64,000 nucleotides of DNA from Dasypus novemcinctus (Eukaryota > Chordata > Mammalia > Cingulata > Dasypodidae). Below the pieces are notes generated by a model that ran no database searches, was not told the origin of the DNA, and saw only the letters and a program-made list of their open reading frames with translations. The translations under genes were made by a program, and so were the position numbers. The stretch lies in the NCBI RefSeq assembly GCF_030445035.2, contig NC_080683.1:114189225-114253224 (forward strand), given 5' to 3'. Positions 1-10,936 of this stretch are shown one piece after another (position 1 is the first letter of the stretch; each line of letters starts with the position of its first letter).

Positions 1-639
1 CTCATCTGAACCCAAGCAGGTGGTCCACATGGCATCGCAATGGAAAGGGGCAAGATGGAAACACAGGGCACTGATCCTGGAGACCAGAGATTAGGAATCA
101 GAGATGCCAGTGGCTGCTGGAGGGCAGAGCTGGGAGGGCTGCTGGGCCCAGCAGGAGGGGCTTTAAACAGCATGTCGAGGCCTTCACCGACTGTGGGACA
201 GCAGAGCAGGCTGGGAGGGGCAGAGCCAGCCAGACATGTCCTGCTAAGCTCCCAGGCCTCCTGAGTGCTAGTGAGCAGCAAAAGCTGTATCGTTGCCAGG
301 TGAGGATGTGCTAAGGTGGTGGATGGAGTTCTGAACTGTGATTTGGGCTACCTGAGCCCATTCCCAACTTACCAGGTCCAGTTTCTGAGCCTCATCCTAA
401 GGTCTCTGACATGAGACTCAGCTTTGCAGGGAAGCTTAGAAGAATAAGTCAACAGTACGTGGAGGTCCCGATAGTGAGTTGTTTGGAGAAACGTCTCATA
501 TAAATGAGCTGGCCAATTTTTATATCTGCAGCCAAGGTTCAGATCGTCCTGATAAAGACATCACCATATATTTAGCAAAAAAGACTTTGCAAGAGGAGTC
601 AGGAAGCCTGAATCCAGCTCTGCATTGATTAGGTTAGCC
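1..639. other. Unique non-coding sequence
   Basis: No repeat signature, long ORF or RNA structure is recognised. The first 300 bases are purine-rich and GC-moderate and the rest is mixed. A 74-codon ORF at 40-264 has no recognisable domain and is of a length expected by chance. Confidence 0.5.
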
Positions 640-1250
640 TATATCCAGCCTGTCCTCCCCTCCAGATGATTATTCATAAATGAAACTGTACATTGCGATG
701 ATGCATGCTGGCAAAAACAGGCCCTAAAATCAATTATTAATGAAGTGTTTGACCTGCATTTACTGTATACACGGACTGGTCTGAGGCCCGCAGTGTAATC
801 TTGCACACCTATTTACGAATCAAGTCTATTGTAATCAATAAAGCCTTGTTAAACATTAATGAGGGACTGGGCAAATGGTGCAGAACGAATAACCTATTAC
901 TTGTGCTATTGTTTGTCCCTTGACCGAAAATTTCCCTTTCTCCTCTGCCAGGTGCTTTTCCTGCTGCAGCACATGCTTGCACTAAACCTACTCTAATTCA
1001 TTTACCTCTAAAATGAGGCACAACGCCTTTTATGTATTTACTTGTTTTTGATAAAATTCACCCTGTTTCCTGGAATAATAATCAGGGGTTTAGCCAGCAT
1101 GGGTGAATTGGAAAACTTCCGATATTTTAGAGGAGTCCAAGAAATGTTAACTAAACTCTTTATTAGCTCATTGTGAAACCAATTGATTTAACAAAAGAAC
1201 CATGCATTTTGCAATTTGTTTTGTCAGAAAAATCTTTTTTTTTTAATTAA
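640..1250. other. Candidate conserved non-coding element
   Basis: This stretch is AT-rich and unique, with no transposon features. It is dense in homeodomain-type ATTA/TAAT cores (for example around 730-742 and 850-862) and has a forkhead-like TATTGTTTG near 907. Such compact, repeat-free, motif-rich DNA often proves to be a deeply conserved enhancer. That is inference only, because conservation cannot be measured here. Confidence 0.35.
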
Positions 1251-1439
1251 CGGTACAAAAATTTTTCCAGTTAGATGTTCTGCATGGAGTCCCAAGCAGC
1301 TGAGGCTTAACTTGGGCCCAGCTTCCCAGTAGAATCTCATTCTTCAGGACTCCACCAAGGGAGAAAGTATAGTTCCTTGAATTGTAAGGCACAGTATTAA
1401 CTCAGCACATCTTTCTGTAAGCCCCCCGCTCATGAGGGT

Positions 1440-1640
1440 GACAGTGGAGCACTGCATGGGGCTTACTCATGCCAGGCTCTGGTCTAACTGCTTCACATAT
1501 CGACTTGTTTAATCCTCACAACTTCCTCTGACATAGGTTGTGTTGTCACACACAAATTACACATGTGAAATTGAGATGCTAAGTGCACTGTCTTATAAAT
1601 GGCTCCAGGCCCTGAGCCTGATGCCTCCATGATGTACATT
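1440..1640 (-). repeat. MIR SINE fragment
   Basis: The order of landmarks matches a reversed MIR: a 'gccaggctctggtctaa' block, then 'tttaatcctcacaacttcc', then a degenerate 'aaattgagatgctaag' stretch corresponding to the fraction-of-bases-remaining region of the SINE. It is strongly diverged, as expected for a mammal-wide family. Confidence 0.65.
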
Positions 1641-1689
1641 TCCACTGTTTTTGTAGAGAGCCTGTTGTAAAATGAGATTTCTCATAGTT

Positions 1690-2060
1690 AGAAACACAGA
1701 GAATTCTTAACGAACAGAACCAGAGAATGTTCGAATTGAAAGACTCCATGGAGATGGCCCAATCCAATCTCTACCCTATCCCCCAAGGAAACAGCCATCG
1801 TCTCTCTGCTCATCTGGGTGACAGCAGCACTCGGCTCCCTCTGCAGAGAGCCCAGCCTGTTAGACGTGGCTTCCATTTCTTAAGCTGAAATAAACTTCAC
1901 TGTATTTCCACCTGCTGGCCAGAATTCCACTCTCTGAAGCCATGTAAAGACACTTTAGCCCTCTTTTTCCCAGGACCCTTCAAATATCTGGAAGAGTTGT
2001 TATCGCACATCCTACATCTTGTCCTTCCTGGCATCTTGCCCATCCTGGGCACACTCCACT
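1690..2060. other. Unclassified, possibly ancient repeat
   Basis: The text has the look of degraded repeat DNA, with a splice-like pyrimidine-rich composition and no usable ORF. I cannot assign it to a family. It ends at the left target-site duplication of the next element. Confidence 0.3.
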
Positions 2061-3948
2061 GGGCTTCCTAAGTGTTTTTTTTTTTCCTCGTCTTTATTTA
2101 TTTTTTTAATGTTACATTAAAAAAAAATTTGAGGTTCCCATATACTCCCCACCCCCCTCACCCCACTCCTCTCCCCATAACAATAATCTCCATCATCATG
2201 AGACATTCATTGCACATGGTGAATACATCTCTGAGCATTGCTGCATCTCATGGTCAATGGTCCACACCATAGCCCACACTCTCCCACGTTCCATCCAGTG
2301 GGCCATGGGAGGATATACAATGTCCGGTAACTGTCCCTGCAGCACCACCCAGGACAACTCCAATCCCTGAAAATGCCCCCACATCACATCTCTTCTTCCC
2401 ACTCCCTACCCCCAGCAGCCACCATGGCCACTTTCCCCACACCAATGCCACATTTTCTTCGATTACTAATCACAATAGTTCATGAATAGAATATCAGTAA
2501 GTCCACTCTAATCCATACTCTATTCCTCCATCCTGTGGACCTTAGAATGGTTGTGTCCACTCCACATCTATATCAAGAGGGGGCTTAGATTCCACATGGA
2601 TGCTGGATGCAATTCTCCTGCTTTCAGTTGTGGGCACTCTTGGCTCCCTGGTGTGGTGGTTGACCTTCTTCAACTCCATGTTAGCTGAGTGGGGTAAGTC
2701 CAATAAACCAGAGTGTAAGAGTTGTAAGTCTGTTGAGGCTCAGGGTCTGGCTATCACATGGTCAGTCCAGAGATTCAGATCCCCTGGGTATACACTAAAC
2801 CCCAGCACCAACTATAGATCTGGTAAAAGTAACAGGAGAGGTTTGTGGACAAAGATAACATCTGAGTCCAGCTCCATCACACAGAAACCCAAACTCCAAA
2901 GTAGGGCCAACTGACGTGGCAATGAACTCCATCTGCCATGACCATAGAACATGTGGGTCTCTGTAGCCCTCAGAAGAACCAATACTCGGGGTTGTATCTA
3001 CTTTATCTGTCTCTGGGACTCTGCTGAGGTGTGCATAAGAGCAACCCCTCTGATAAACTCCCAGCTCTTTTTGGAGACTCATAGCCATATAAACTCATTT
3101 GTCCTTTCCATTTCCCCCTTTTTTTCAGGTCAAAAAGCATTTTATACTCCTGGTATTATATGTAGACTGAGATATTCTGCTGGTCTCAGTTGACTCTTTT
3201 ATTCAAGGTCATTTTCTAGTGACCTACCAAGTAGGTCACTAGTTACTACCAAGTACCATCATCAGTTGGTACTTGGTAGTAATCCCTCGGTGCCAGGGAG
3301 GCTCATCCCCAGGAGTCATGTCTCATGCTGCGGGGAAGGCAACACATTTACATGCTGAGTTTGGCTTTGAGACTGGCCACATTTGAGCAACACAGAGGCT
3401 CTCAAGAGGTAACTCTTAGGCACCCTGAAGCTCTACGCCTTGTTCAAGCTTTTGCATTTTTAAATTTTTTCATACCCCAATTTATTTTTACCTTAATTTT
3501 TCTAAATTAATATGTATTTTATATCTAACCTTTAAACTCATCACTATATTCCATTTTACTATTAATGGAACCTGGCAATATATTGGGCTTCATTTTTCAA
3601 GAAGTTTTGGATCACAGAAAGGTTCAACAATGGCAGGGGAGGAATACTGGTGTGGGATGTTATTGACAGGGCAAACATGGTTGGCAGGGAGTTCTCCAGG
3701 GCATATATCCAGGGTACATAAAAATGTCTGGATATTTTCATAGTGGTTACAATTCAAAACAACAACTGAGGGAGAGCTGAGTTCCTAGCCAGGGGAGCTC
3801 TATCACAGTCCTTAAAGGAACAGCAACAATCCCCCAAGTCCAACAGCAAAGACCAAAAAAGAAGGAAGGTCCAACAATGAGCCCTTGATACTAATGACTA
3901 TGCTTGTAAACCTGTGCACCTGAAATAAGAACAAGGGCTTCCTGAGTT
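2061..3948 (-). mobile_element. L1 3'-end insertion with twin-priming inversion
   Basis: The insertion occupies 2075-3934. It is flanked by a 14-bp imperfect target-site duplication, gggcttcctaagtg at 2061-2074 and gggcttcctgagtt at 3935-3948. Reading from the poly(T) at about 2075, bases up to about 3447 are an L1 3' end in reverse orientation. From about 3448 to 3934 the sequence runs in the opposite orientation and ends at the outer flank in 'aataagaacaa', the complement of the start of the first segment near 3440-3447. That geometry, with the upstream segment inverted in front of the 3' segment, is the classic product of twin priming during target-primed reverse transcription. The same 3' family recurs at 5791, 26131, 28011, 55358 and 59345. 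No ORF2 is retained. Short ORFs on either strand are incidental. Confidence 0.85.
3216..3282. repeat. Two adjacent perfect hairpins
   Basis: The first inverted repeat has 12-bp arms at 3216-3227 and 3231-3242 around a 3-nt spacer. The second has 16-bp arms at 3243-3258 and 3267-3282 around an 8-nt loop. Both are perfect and they abut. They lie inside the L1 copy, apparently where the element would carry only the right arm of the second hairpin, so a templated fold-back mutation is likely. Confidence 0.85.
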
Positions 3949-5163
3949 TTGATCAAACCTTGTCCAAAATGCAGGCCTTAGAGACAAAGACAATTGTCAG
4001 AGGCCAGGAGAGGGCTCAGGGTATGTGCCCACGATTGGACACTTCCCTGGAGCAAGCAAGAGCATCCCTGCATGAAGACAAGTGCCCACACTGTTCACTT
4101 GTACTCCAGAGGGGCCTATTTTCATATTAAACCCTCACCAAACTAAACCCTCTCATTGTGTATTTTCAAGCTATCTTTTTAAACCTAAGTGTAGCATTTG
4201 ATATTTATCACTAACGGGTATATCCCTCCTCAAAACCACAGAGAGAAAGTATAATCTGCATTTGTTCCACCCCATGTGTCTTTTCTATGACCAGAAAAGG
4301 AATTCAAACAACTCCTTTTAATCAGCTTTACAGATCTAATGAGTTATTTTAGAAGGTAAAAATATAAAAAGGTGGTCTAAACACAGAGCTCAGCAGGGTT
4401 CTAAAATATAAAAAAAAGGCTAACCAAACTAAAAGTTCCAACAACTTTCAGAGCCTGGAGCTATTTTCCTATGCTTTGTCCCTTGTGGAAAAGTGACCAA
4501 CTAGATGCTATAATTTTAGACATTTGATAAAACAGGAATAAACCTAGATGTCTCAGAAGCCAGCCGAAAGTTTGTGACACATGGGTCCTTGTTCTGTCGT
4601 GCGTGAGGCTCTTTTCATGTACAACATGTTGAACCTGAAGAAACTCATTAATCGACTCTGCAGGTCTTAGTCAAAACCCCAAGCCAAAAAAACTAGTCAG
4701 AAAGCCAGGTCTTCAGAAAATGGAACAGTTCTTCGTGACATTTGTAGCACCAAAGGGCATACAATCTCAAAAGTAAGAACATAATTCTTCATATTTTCAA
4801 ACAATTGTTCTAAATGTTGTATAAACTTCCTTTAAATAAGTCATAGTTACATAATGAAGATCCCACACACAAACTCCAATAGATTATATCTGTACATACC
4901 AAAAGGACTTAAAATATTTGGAGTAATGTGTTCAAAGATGTTTTCCTTTTCCTTCCAAACCTTTCCATATCCTTTTTAGATTTATTTAAATGATTTGGGG
5001 CAGATTTCAGATAAAAGACTACAAAAAAAAAAAAGAGAGCGAGACATAGATTTAATATAATAAGAAACAAACTCTCTAACCTTCAGAATAACAGCCTTCC
5101 CCCTTCACCTTTTTAAATTTTTTTGCTGGGGTGTGGAACTGGCTTGTTTCAAAGCAGAGCATT
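3949..5163. other. Unique non-coding sequence
   Basis: No repeat family, ORF or RNA gene is recognised. It is AT-rich, with short A-runs near 4413 and 5022. It separates the inverted L1 insertion from the first DAS SINE. Confidence 0.5.
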
Positions 5164-5590
5164 AACTTTAAATTATGTGGAAGTGGATGTGGCTCAACTG
5201 ATAGAGCATCTGCTATAGGGTTTGAATCCAGGGCCTCCTGGCCCGTGTGATGAGCTGGCCCACGCACAGTGCTACTGCATGCAAAGCGTGTCATGCCATG
5301 CAGGGGTGTCCCCCGCAGAGGGGTGTCCCACATGCAAGGAGTGTGCCCCACAAGGAGAACCGCCCCACTTGAAAAGTACAGCAAGCCCAGAAGTGGCGCT
5401 GCACACATGGAGGGCTGACACAGCAAGATGATGCAACAACAAAAAAGAAACAAATTCCCATGCCACCTGAAAATTGCAAGTGTACACAAAAGAATGCACA
5501 GTGAATGGGTACAAGCAAGCAGAAAACGGGAGGAAGGGGAGAGAAATAAATAAAAAATAAATAAATCTTAAAAAAAAACTTCAAATTATG
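5164..5590 (+). repeat. DAS-type tRNA-derived SINE (older copy)
   Basis: The SINE body is 5178-5576. It is flanked by the duplication aactttaaattatg (5164-5177) and aacttcaaattatg (5577-5590), 13 of 14 matching. The 5' head is tRNA-like, with an A-box-like 'gtggctcaactgatagagca' and a B-box-like 'gggtttgaatcca' that can act as an internal RNA polymerase III promoter. A GC-rich body with repeated gtgtccc/gtgcccc motifs follows, then an A-rich tail with AAATAAATAAA units. It is more diverged than the copies at 19272 and 28330. This family type is characteristic of armadillos and other xenarthrans. Confidence 0.88.
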
Positions 5591-5790
5591 GCTTAGTGGT
5601 CTTTATTAGACGTTTTGAAATCCAGTGAGTCAGTATGAAATTTGAAAGGGATATTATAAAAAGATCTTACTATTGTGTCACTGTAATACATATCAAAGGC
5701 AAGCTCAAAATACCCCTTGGATTACATAATATTTGCTATCCACAATTCAGGGGAAACTGAGTCAAGCACAAAAGAATTTCCCACAGACAG
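5591..5790. other. Unique spacer
   Basis: No repeat or gene signal is seen between the SINE and the next L1 piece. Confidence 0.4.
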
Positions 5791-6200
5791 GATTCTCCTG
5801 TTTGCTGTTATAGACTCTTGGTTCCCTGGTGTGGTGGTGGACCATCTTCACTTCCTTGTTAGCTGACCTGGGTAAGTCAAACGAACTGGAGAGTAGGAGC
5901 TGCAACTCTGCTGAGGCTCAGGGCCCAGTTGGCACATGGACAATCTAGAGATTCAAGTCTCCTGAGCATACACCAACAAACTCCAGTGCCAACCACACGT
6001 TCAGTAAAAGTGGCAGAAGAGGCATTTCTAGAAAGGTCACATCTGACTGAATACAACTCTATCACACTGAGGAACACAAATTCCCAAGTAGGGCCCACTG
6101 GCAGGACTCTGAACTTGGTCATGACAGCTGGCTTTGGAACCCTTATGTTTTTTAACGTACCATTTTGTGTGATCTATGTATCCTTAAAAAAAAGAAGATA
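5791..6200 (+). mobile_element. L1 3'-end insertion, inverted with internal deletion
   Basis: Bases about 5791-6126 match the reverse-oriented segment at 2611-2930 of the first copy ('ctggtgtggtggt', 'gaggctcaggg', 'cagagattca'). Bases about 6137-6200 are the forward 3' tail of the same family ('tgtgatctatgtatcc' followed by an A-rich tail). Joining an inverted upstream segment to a forward tail is again a twin-priming product, here with several hundred bases missing between the two parts. No convincing target-site duplication was found. Confidence 0.75.
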
Positions 6201-7130
6201 AGGAAAAAAACATAGATTGCAAATTCGGTTAGTAAAAACAACCACAAAAACAAAAAATTCACATATTTATGTGAATCCAAAAGTGCTAAAATGTATACAC
6301 ATTCTGGCCATCTCCTCGTAATTAACAAACATAAATATTCCCCTTGAAATTAATGGCCTAAGTGAAGTTTTGTTTGCTGTCCAAATGACTTGGGAACTCA
6401 GGAAGGAATGCCACTGGGGGAGGTTTTGGCAGAAATTTTGAGTACAAAACACAGAAACATACAATGGGAATTGGGAAATATTTGGAAATCTCAAAAGCTA
6501 CAGCTTGTGCTGATACTCAGCTGATTGGTGCCTAGCTTTCACTTTTCACCTCATTAGGACTGATGGCAAAAGAGCAACAGGCGCCACTGGGCTGCTCAGG
6601 GCCAGATGTCTTACTCCAATGCCTTTGTGAAGAGAAACATGGACCATTGTGGCCTGAGATGTCTATGTTTATTAGGAAGGGGAAATATGTGGCTTATCTG
6701 CAATAGAAAACCATCAGGCACAACATCCTAGATTTATGGATATAGCTCTCCTGACATGATTACATTTTACAAGATAGAAACAAACAAACAAAAACCAGAA
6801 CCAAACTAACACTCTATAACATAGACCTGCAGCCAAGCACGAACATCTAAGGAAATATACTGCATGAGTAACTAGTATTTAGATTAGCAACGTCAAAGAT
6901 TTTATAAAACTCCAGAGCCCTTCTCAAAAATGCAAACGTAAGCTCGCAGAGGAGGGTGGTGGTGCATGGCTGACCAGCATGGGGTGGGGGCGGTTCTTCT
7001 CAGGACCCTCTCGGCTCCTATGGAGGTGCCAAGGTCCAAAGACTGAAGAACCCAGGTTAAGGGACCACCACCTCAGAGCGTTTGACTCTATCCAAGGCAT
7101 TATTGGAACATATCACTGACACAAAGGTAT
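6201..7130. other. Unique non-coding sequence
   Basis: No repeat family or gene is recognised. GC content rises at 6940-7080. The stretch around 6500-6620 is repeat-free and could be conserved, but no specific motif supports this. Confidence 0.45.
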
Positions 7131-7210
7131 TTTTTTTAGGAGGTCCTGGGAATTAAACCCAGGGCTTTATACATGGGAAGCAGGCACTCAACCAATGAGT
7201 TATATCCACA
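7131..7210 (-). repeat. Short tRNA-derived SINE head
   Basis: Read on the minus strand this is a tRNA-like head with an A-box ('ataactcattggttgagtgcc') and a B-box ('gggtttaattccc'), followed directly by an A-rich tail. It lacks the long GC-rich DAS body and looks like the simplest DAS class. Confidence 0.7.
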
Positions 7211-7221
7211 CCCAATGAGAC

Positions 7222-7320
7222 TTGGTGTTTTCGTTTGTTTTTAGGAGGTACTGGGGATCGAATCTGGGACCTTGTATATGGGAAGCAGGTGCTCAATCAC
7301 TTGAACTACATCTGCTCCCC
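7222..7320 (-). repeat. Second short tRNA-derived SINE head
   Basis: The minus strand reads ggggagcagatgtagttcaa at its 5' end, then an A/B-box tRNA-like head with 'gattcgatccccag' and a short A-rich tail with CAAACAAA-like units. It lies in tandem with the copy at 7131-7210, same orientation, only about 12 bp apart. Confidence 0.75.
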
Positions 7321-7479
7321 TCACACAAAAGTGTTTAGAAGGCAACATATGAACAAGAAGAAGACATTGTCTTTCAAGGAAATGTTCTTATTCAATTAAA
7401 TGGGTCCTTTTTTGTAAACATTCTTCAGCCTACTATCCAATGTGGCTCATTACTTCTCCTAAAGAGCTCAGAAACATAG

Positions 7480-7800
7480 AGCCCCAGGCTGGTGAGTAGC
7501 TTCTCCTTTTCATCCATTTCTCACCGATGCCTCTCCCATCTTTCAGTCATCAAGTCCCGTTTGTTCTAGCTCTGGGGCAACTCTCTAATCTATCCCTTCT
7601 CCATTCCCACAGCAGCTGTCCTAACTCTGGCCTTTATCAATTCTCTGCCTGGATTCAAGGGTGAACCTTCTAAAAGGCAAATAAAATGGGTCACATCACC
7701 AGCTTAAACTCCTCCACTGCTACTCCAGTGTTCACACACCCAAGCCCATACTCCTAATGGGTGCCCCTAGATCTGCCTGGACCTAGACCAGTGCCTCTCA
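7480..7800 (+). repeat. L2 LINE fragment, upstream 3' region
   Basis: The phrase order is that of the L2 region before its 3' end: 'ttctaaaaggcaaataaaatgggtcacatcacc', then 'cttaaactcctccactg', then 'gatctgcctgg'. It is very diverged and has no open frame. Confidence 0.5.
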
Positions 7801-8340
7801 AGTTCCCTGTTCCACTGCAGTAGAGTAATCCTAAGCCCGCCATGAATTTGTGCCTTGTTTTATGGGCAGGGTAGTTGTCAAATTTATTTCAAAACAAAAG
7901 CTTGGTGGGCTGCAGCAATAGCAGGAGAAAAGAAATATTTCGGGGCTTGGTTAAATTACCAGAGTGCATCTCGGTGAGGTATGCCTCAAATAAGCCTTCA
8001 GACTTTTAAAAATGGAACTATAACATACCCATGCTGTAATATTTTTTTCAGTGCTACTAATTTAAAAAAAAATTTGCACCGGAAATTTACAATATGTAAG
8101 AATTTTGTTTCTCCTACCTTTTGACCCAAATATATTAATGCATAAATTTTAAAAATCTAAACATTTTCACAAGATTTTAAACATCTGGAAAAATTAATTT
8201 AGAGGAAATAAAGTCAGATAAAAGTACAATGCCCATGACAGCCAACCTTATGTAATTGGACTGTATGAGGTTGTTTAGAAAGCAAGGGTTAAAAAGACAG
8301 ACAAAAAGATTTTTAAAAATTACCCCCCAAAGTTGATGCA
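7801..8340. other. Unclassified AT-rich sequence
   Basis: It lies between two forward L2 pieces and may be an insertion that split one L2 copy. No family is recognised. Confidence 0.35.
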
Positions 8341-8765
8341 CTGATTTGAATAACCTGTTCTTGCTACATCAAACACCCTTCATTCTAAACATTTCCACAG
8401 TCCCAAAGGCACTCCCTCTTTTAACTTTCTGCTTGACCTCCACACATCCTTCAAGATTCAACAACTGTGTTCTCTGTGAATCCCTCCCAGGGCCCCTTAA
8501 GTGGGAAATTCCTTTCTTTATGCTATCTTAATACAATATGTGATACCTCCTCATAGCTTGTATCACATTGTATTAAAAATCATCTTTTGACTAGCTTTCT
8601 TTATTTCCCTATATTGTGACCTCTTTGAGGACAGGAATTTTTAGTTATTTTTTCTCTCCACTGAGTTGAGCTGGGAGATGAACACTCAATGCATTTTCAA
8701 AGAATGAAAGAATGGGTGAAAGAATTAATCAATTAATGAGTGAATGAATGAATGAAATTTAGAAT
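8340..8765 (+). repeat. L2 LINE 3' end
   Basis: It contains the L2-like sequence of a 'cttcaagattcaac' stretch, a 'tattgtgacctctttgaggacaggaattttt' block, and a terminal GAATGAATGAATGAA tail at 8738-8758. It could be the continuation of the piece at 7480-7800. Confidence 0.65.
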
Positions 8766-9244
8766 AAAATTGCTGGGGAGTTCCGGGGAAGAATGTTACC
8801 AGATAAAAGATAAAGATACATAACAACTCACTTGAGTGAAGCTGACATGTAAGTTCAGTCCTACTCTGTTCCCACACATTATTTTTTTCATTCATGTACT
8901 CATTCATTTATTTAACAAACATTTATTGAGTGCCTGCCATGTGTCAGGCACTGTGCCAGGCTACTAATTAAACAGGAGTTTCACAGATAATACATTATAG
9001 TCCCTGCTTTCAAGGTGTATATAGCAGTGGTGGAGGCAGATATGTAAAACCCAAGTACTGTAAAGAGCTGACAGAGCCATGACTGAGAAGAGGCTGAGCA
9101 TGCCTGAAGTGCTAACATAAGAATGTTCTGAAACATGAGGGTAAGGTAGGAGAAGGCAGAGTAGACCGAGGGAAATGGTGAATACAAACAAACTCCATGG
9201 AGTTGAAGAAGTGAGCCACAGTCACGTTGTAATTTAATGCAAAA

Positions 9245-9420
9245 TTGTGACAAAGCCAGGCTTCAGAGGTGCCTGCACTGAAACCTCAATTTGTACCTGT
9301 ACCTGTGCAAACTTGGGGATATTACATCCACTGCAAAAAGGGAGATAATAACATTCCATACCTACTGGGAATGATGTGAAATTAAATAAATAATATCAGA
9401 AAGGTGCTTGGTACAGTATG
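9245..9420 (+). repeat. MIR SINE fragment
   Basis: Landmarks in order are 'tgcaaacttggggatatta', 'aaaaagggagataataacattcc', 'tacctactggg' and 'ttaaataaataatat', followed by 'gtgcttggtaca'. This is the forward MIR core and 3' part. Confidence 0.55.
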
Positions 9421-9423
9421 ATG

Positions 9424-9465
9424 GGCATGAAGATGATGAAGATGATGAAGATGATGAAGGTGATG
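9424..9465. repeat. (GATGAA)n short tandem repeat
   Basis: GATGAA and GATGAT hexamers are repeated with slight decay. Likely grown from the tail of the adjoining repeat. Confidence 0.8.
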
Positions 9466-10370
9466 ATGACTGGAGCTACAGAGCAATAGTACAAGATGAG
9501 TCTGAGCAGGTAGGCTGGAGCCAAGTGAAGGAGACTCTTCCCACATCATGCCAAGGAGCTTGGACTTAAATCTAGGTATCTAGGATAGAACCATGGAAGA
9601 ATGGAGAATGTTAAATAATAAAGGGCTAAGTCATCAGATTTGCATTTTAAGATGAGCTTTCTCATAGCTGCAAAGGATGAATTTAAAACTGGCACAAGAT
9701 GATCAATGGAAGCAGGACAGAGACAACAAGTTGGAGCCATGGAGAGGAAAAGACAGATCCTGGAAATGTTAAAGAAGGAAGATTAACTGGACACAGTCCC
9801 CTACAGGTGGTGGGAAGAAAGAGAGGGTTGAAAATGACCCTTTGATTTCTGACTGAAGGGAGTGAGTAAAGTGGGAGAAACTATTCACCAAGAAAGGAAA
9901 CATGGGAAGTAGGACCAGCTTGAGAGGAAATGTGAGTTTCATTCTCAATGGTGAACTTCTCAGTCTACAGAATATCTAAGCAGAACTGCCCAGTAGGCTA
10001 TTGGTAGAGGAATCTGGCACAGGTTGGATAAACAGGTATGGAAAGCAAGAGAATATTATTTAAAACCATATAATTCAGCTGGAAAATTAGATAAAGCACT
10101 GAAGGGAAGAAGATGGAGACAGAACATTAGGAACATTAAGGGGAAGCCAAAGGCAAAAGGGGGAAGGAAAAATTATTATGTCATTAGGCAATTAAGTCAC
10201 AGAAAGCAAATACCTTATCAATAAACCCTTTAAAGGAGGGACTTTGGGTCTACTTCAAAGATGGCCAGAAGGACTTCATCCTGCAGTTCTCCAGCCAGCC
10301 ATATTGAGAAAAGACTTCTGAGTATTTGTGTGTGGGATCATTTACAAAACTTGTAAAATTGTCCTGGTAT

Positions 10371-10936
10371 GGGGAAAAGAGGATGGCTGAGTAAGAAGTT
10401 CCAAGAGTCAGCTCATCCTACAGGGCAGATAGTAATCATCCAGAGCTATCTAAAGCATGTATTTGACCAGAAGAGTATCCAACAGCATCCGTGAAAGAAT
10501 GAAAGGAGGACACTGCCCATCTGCAGTGAAGTTGCATGAGTAGAGCACTCCATGCCATGGAGCCCAGGCCTCATTCTCCATTGGGGGCAGAAGCCTCCTC
10601 AGGAGCCATTCCATGGCTGTGGCTGGAGTTGGAAGCTCAATGTCCCAAAAACAGGGTAGGAGGAGATGGTTGGCTATCGACTTCAGCTACTGATTAGTAA
10701 ATTCGGCTGGCTAAAGTAAAATTATAAAAACAGCTAAAGTTTGAAACTGTCCAAGTTGGAGAGAGGCCGATAGATACCACTTTAACTCTGCCCCTTGCAT
10801 GAGGGGAAACAGGGCTGATTGAAAACCACAGTGAAGGTAGGGACCCACTTCACTCCACCCAGATTGAACCACAGCCTTAGCCTAGGCCCCAGCCCCTACT
10901 CCAGCAAGAAAGGAGTTGGTGAGACTTGCACCAACC
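10371..10936 (+). promoter_or_regulatory. L1 5' UTR, non-repeated leader
   Basis: This is the unique leader of the L1, upstream of the monomer array. It begins 'ggggaaaagaggatggctgagtaagaag', resembling the start of other mammalian L1 5' UTRs, which carry an internal promoter. No intact promoter motif is claimed. Confidence 0.6.

Larger units (their letters stand above)
8885..10354 (+). repeat. Long ancient interspersed repeat (family not named)
   Basis: It begins with 'aacatttattgagtgcctgccatgtgtcaggcactgtg' and continues through purine-rich phrases typical of a long, widely dispersed mammalian repeat ('aaggagcttggacttaaatctagg', 'tcatcagatttgcattttaag', 'agaactgcccagtaggctattgg'). A MIR-like segment and a GATGAA array interrupt it near 9245-9470. 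The L1 at 10371 inserted in or just beyond it. It could equally be read as an L2-related tail followed by a MER-type repeat. ORFs here are incidental. Confidence 0.5.

Noticed and set aside
5178-5260. Possible tRNA gene
   Set aside because: The tRNA-like head belongs to a SINE with an A-rich tail and target duplications and cannot fold into a full cloverleaf with matching acceptor arm. The same applies to 7131-7320, 19560-19644 and 28620-28704.
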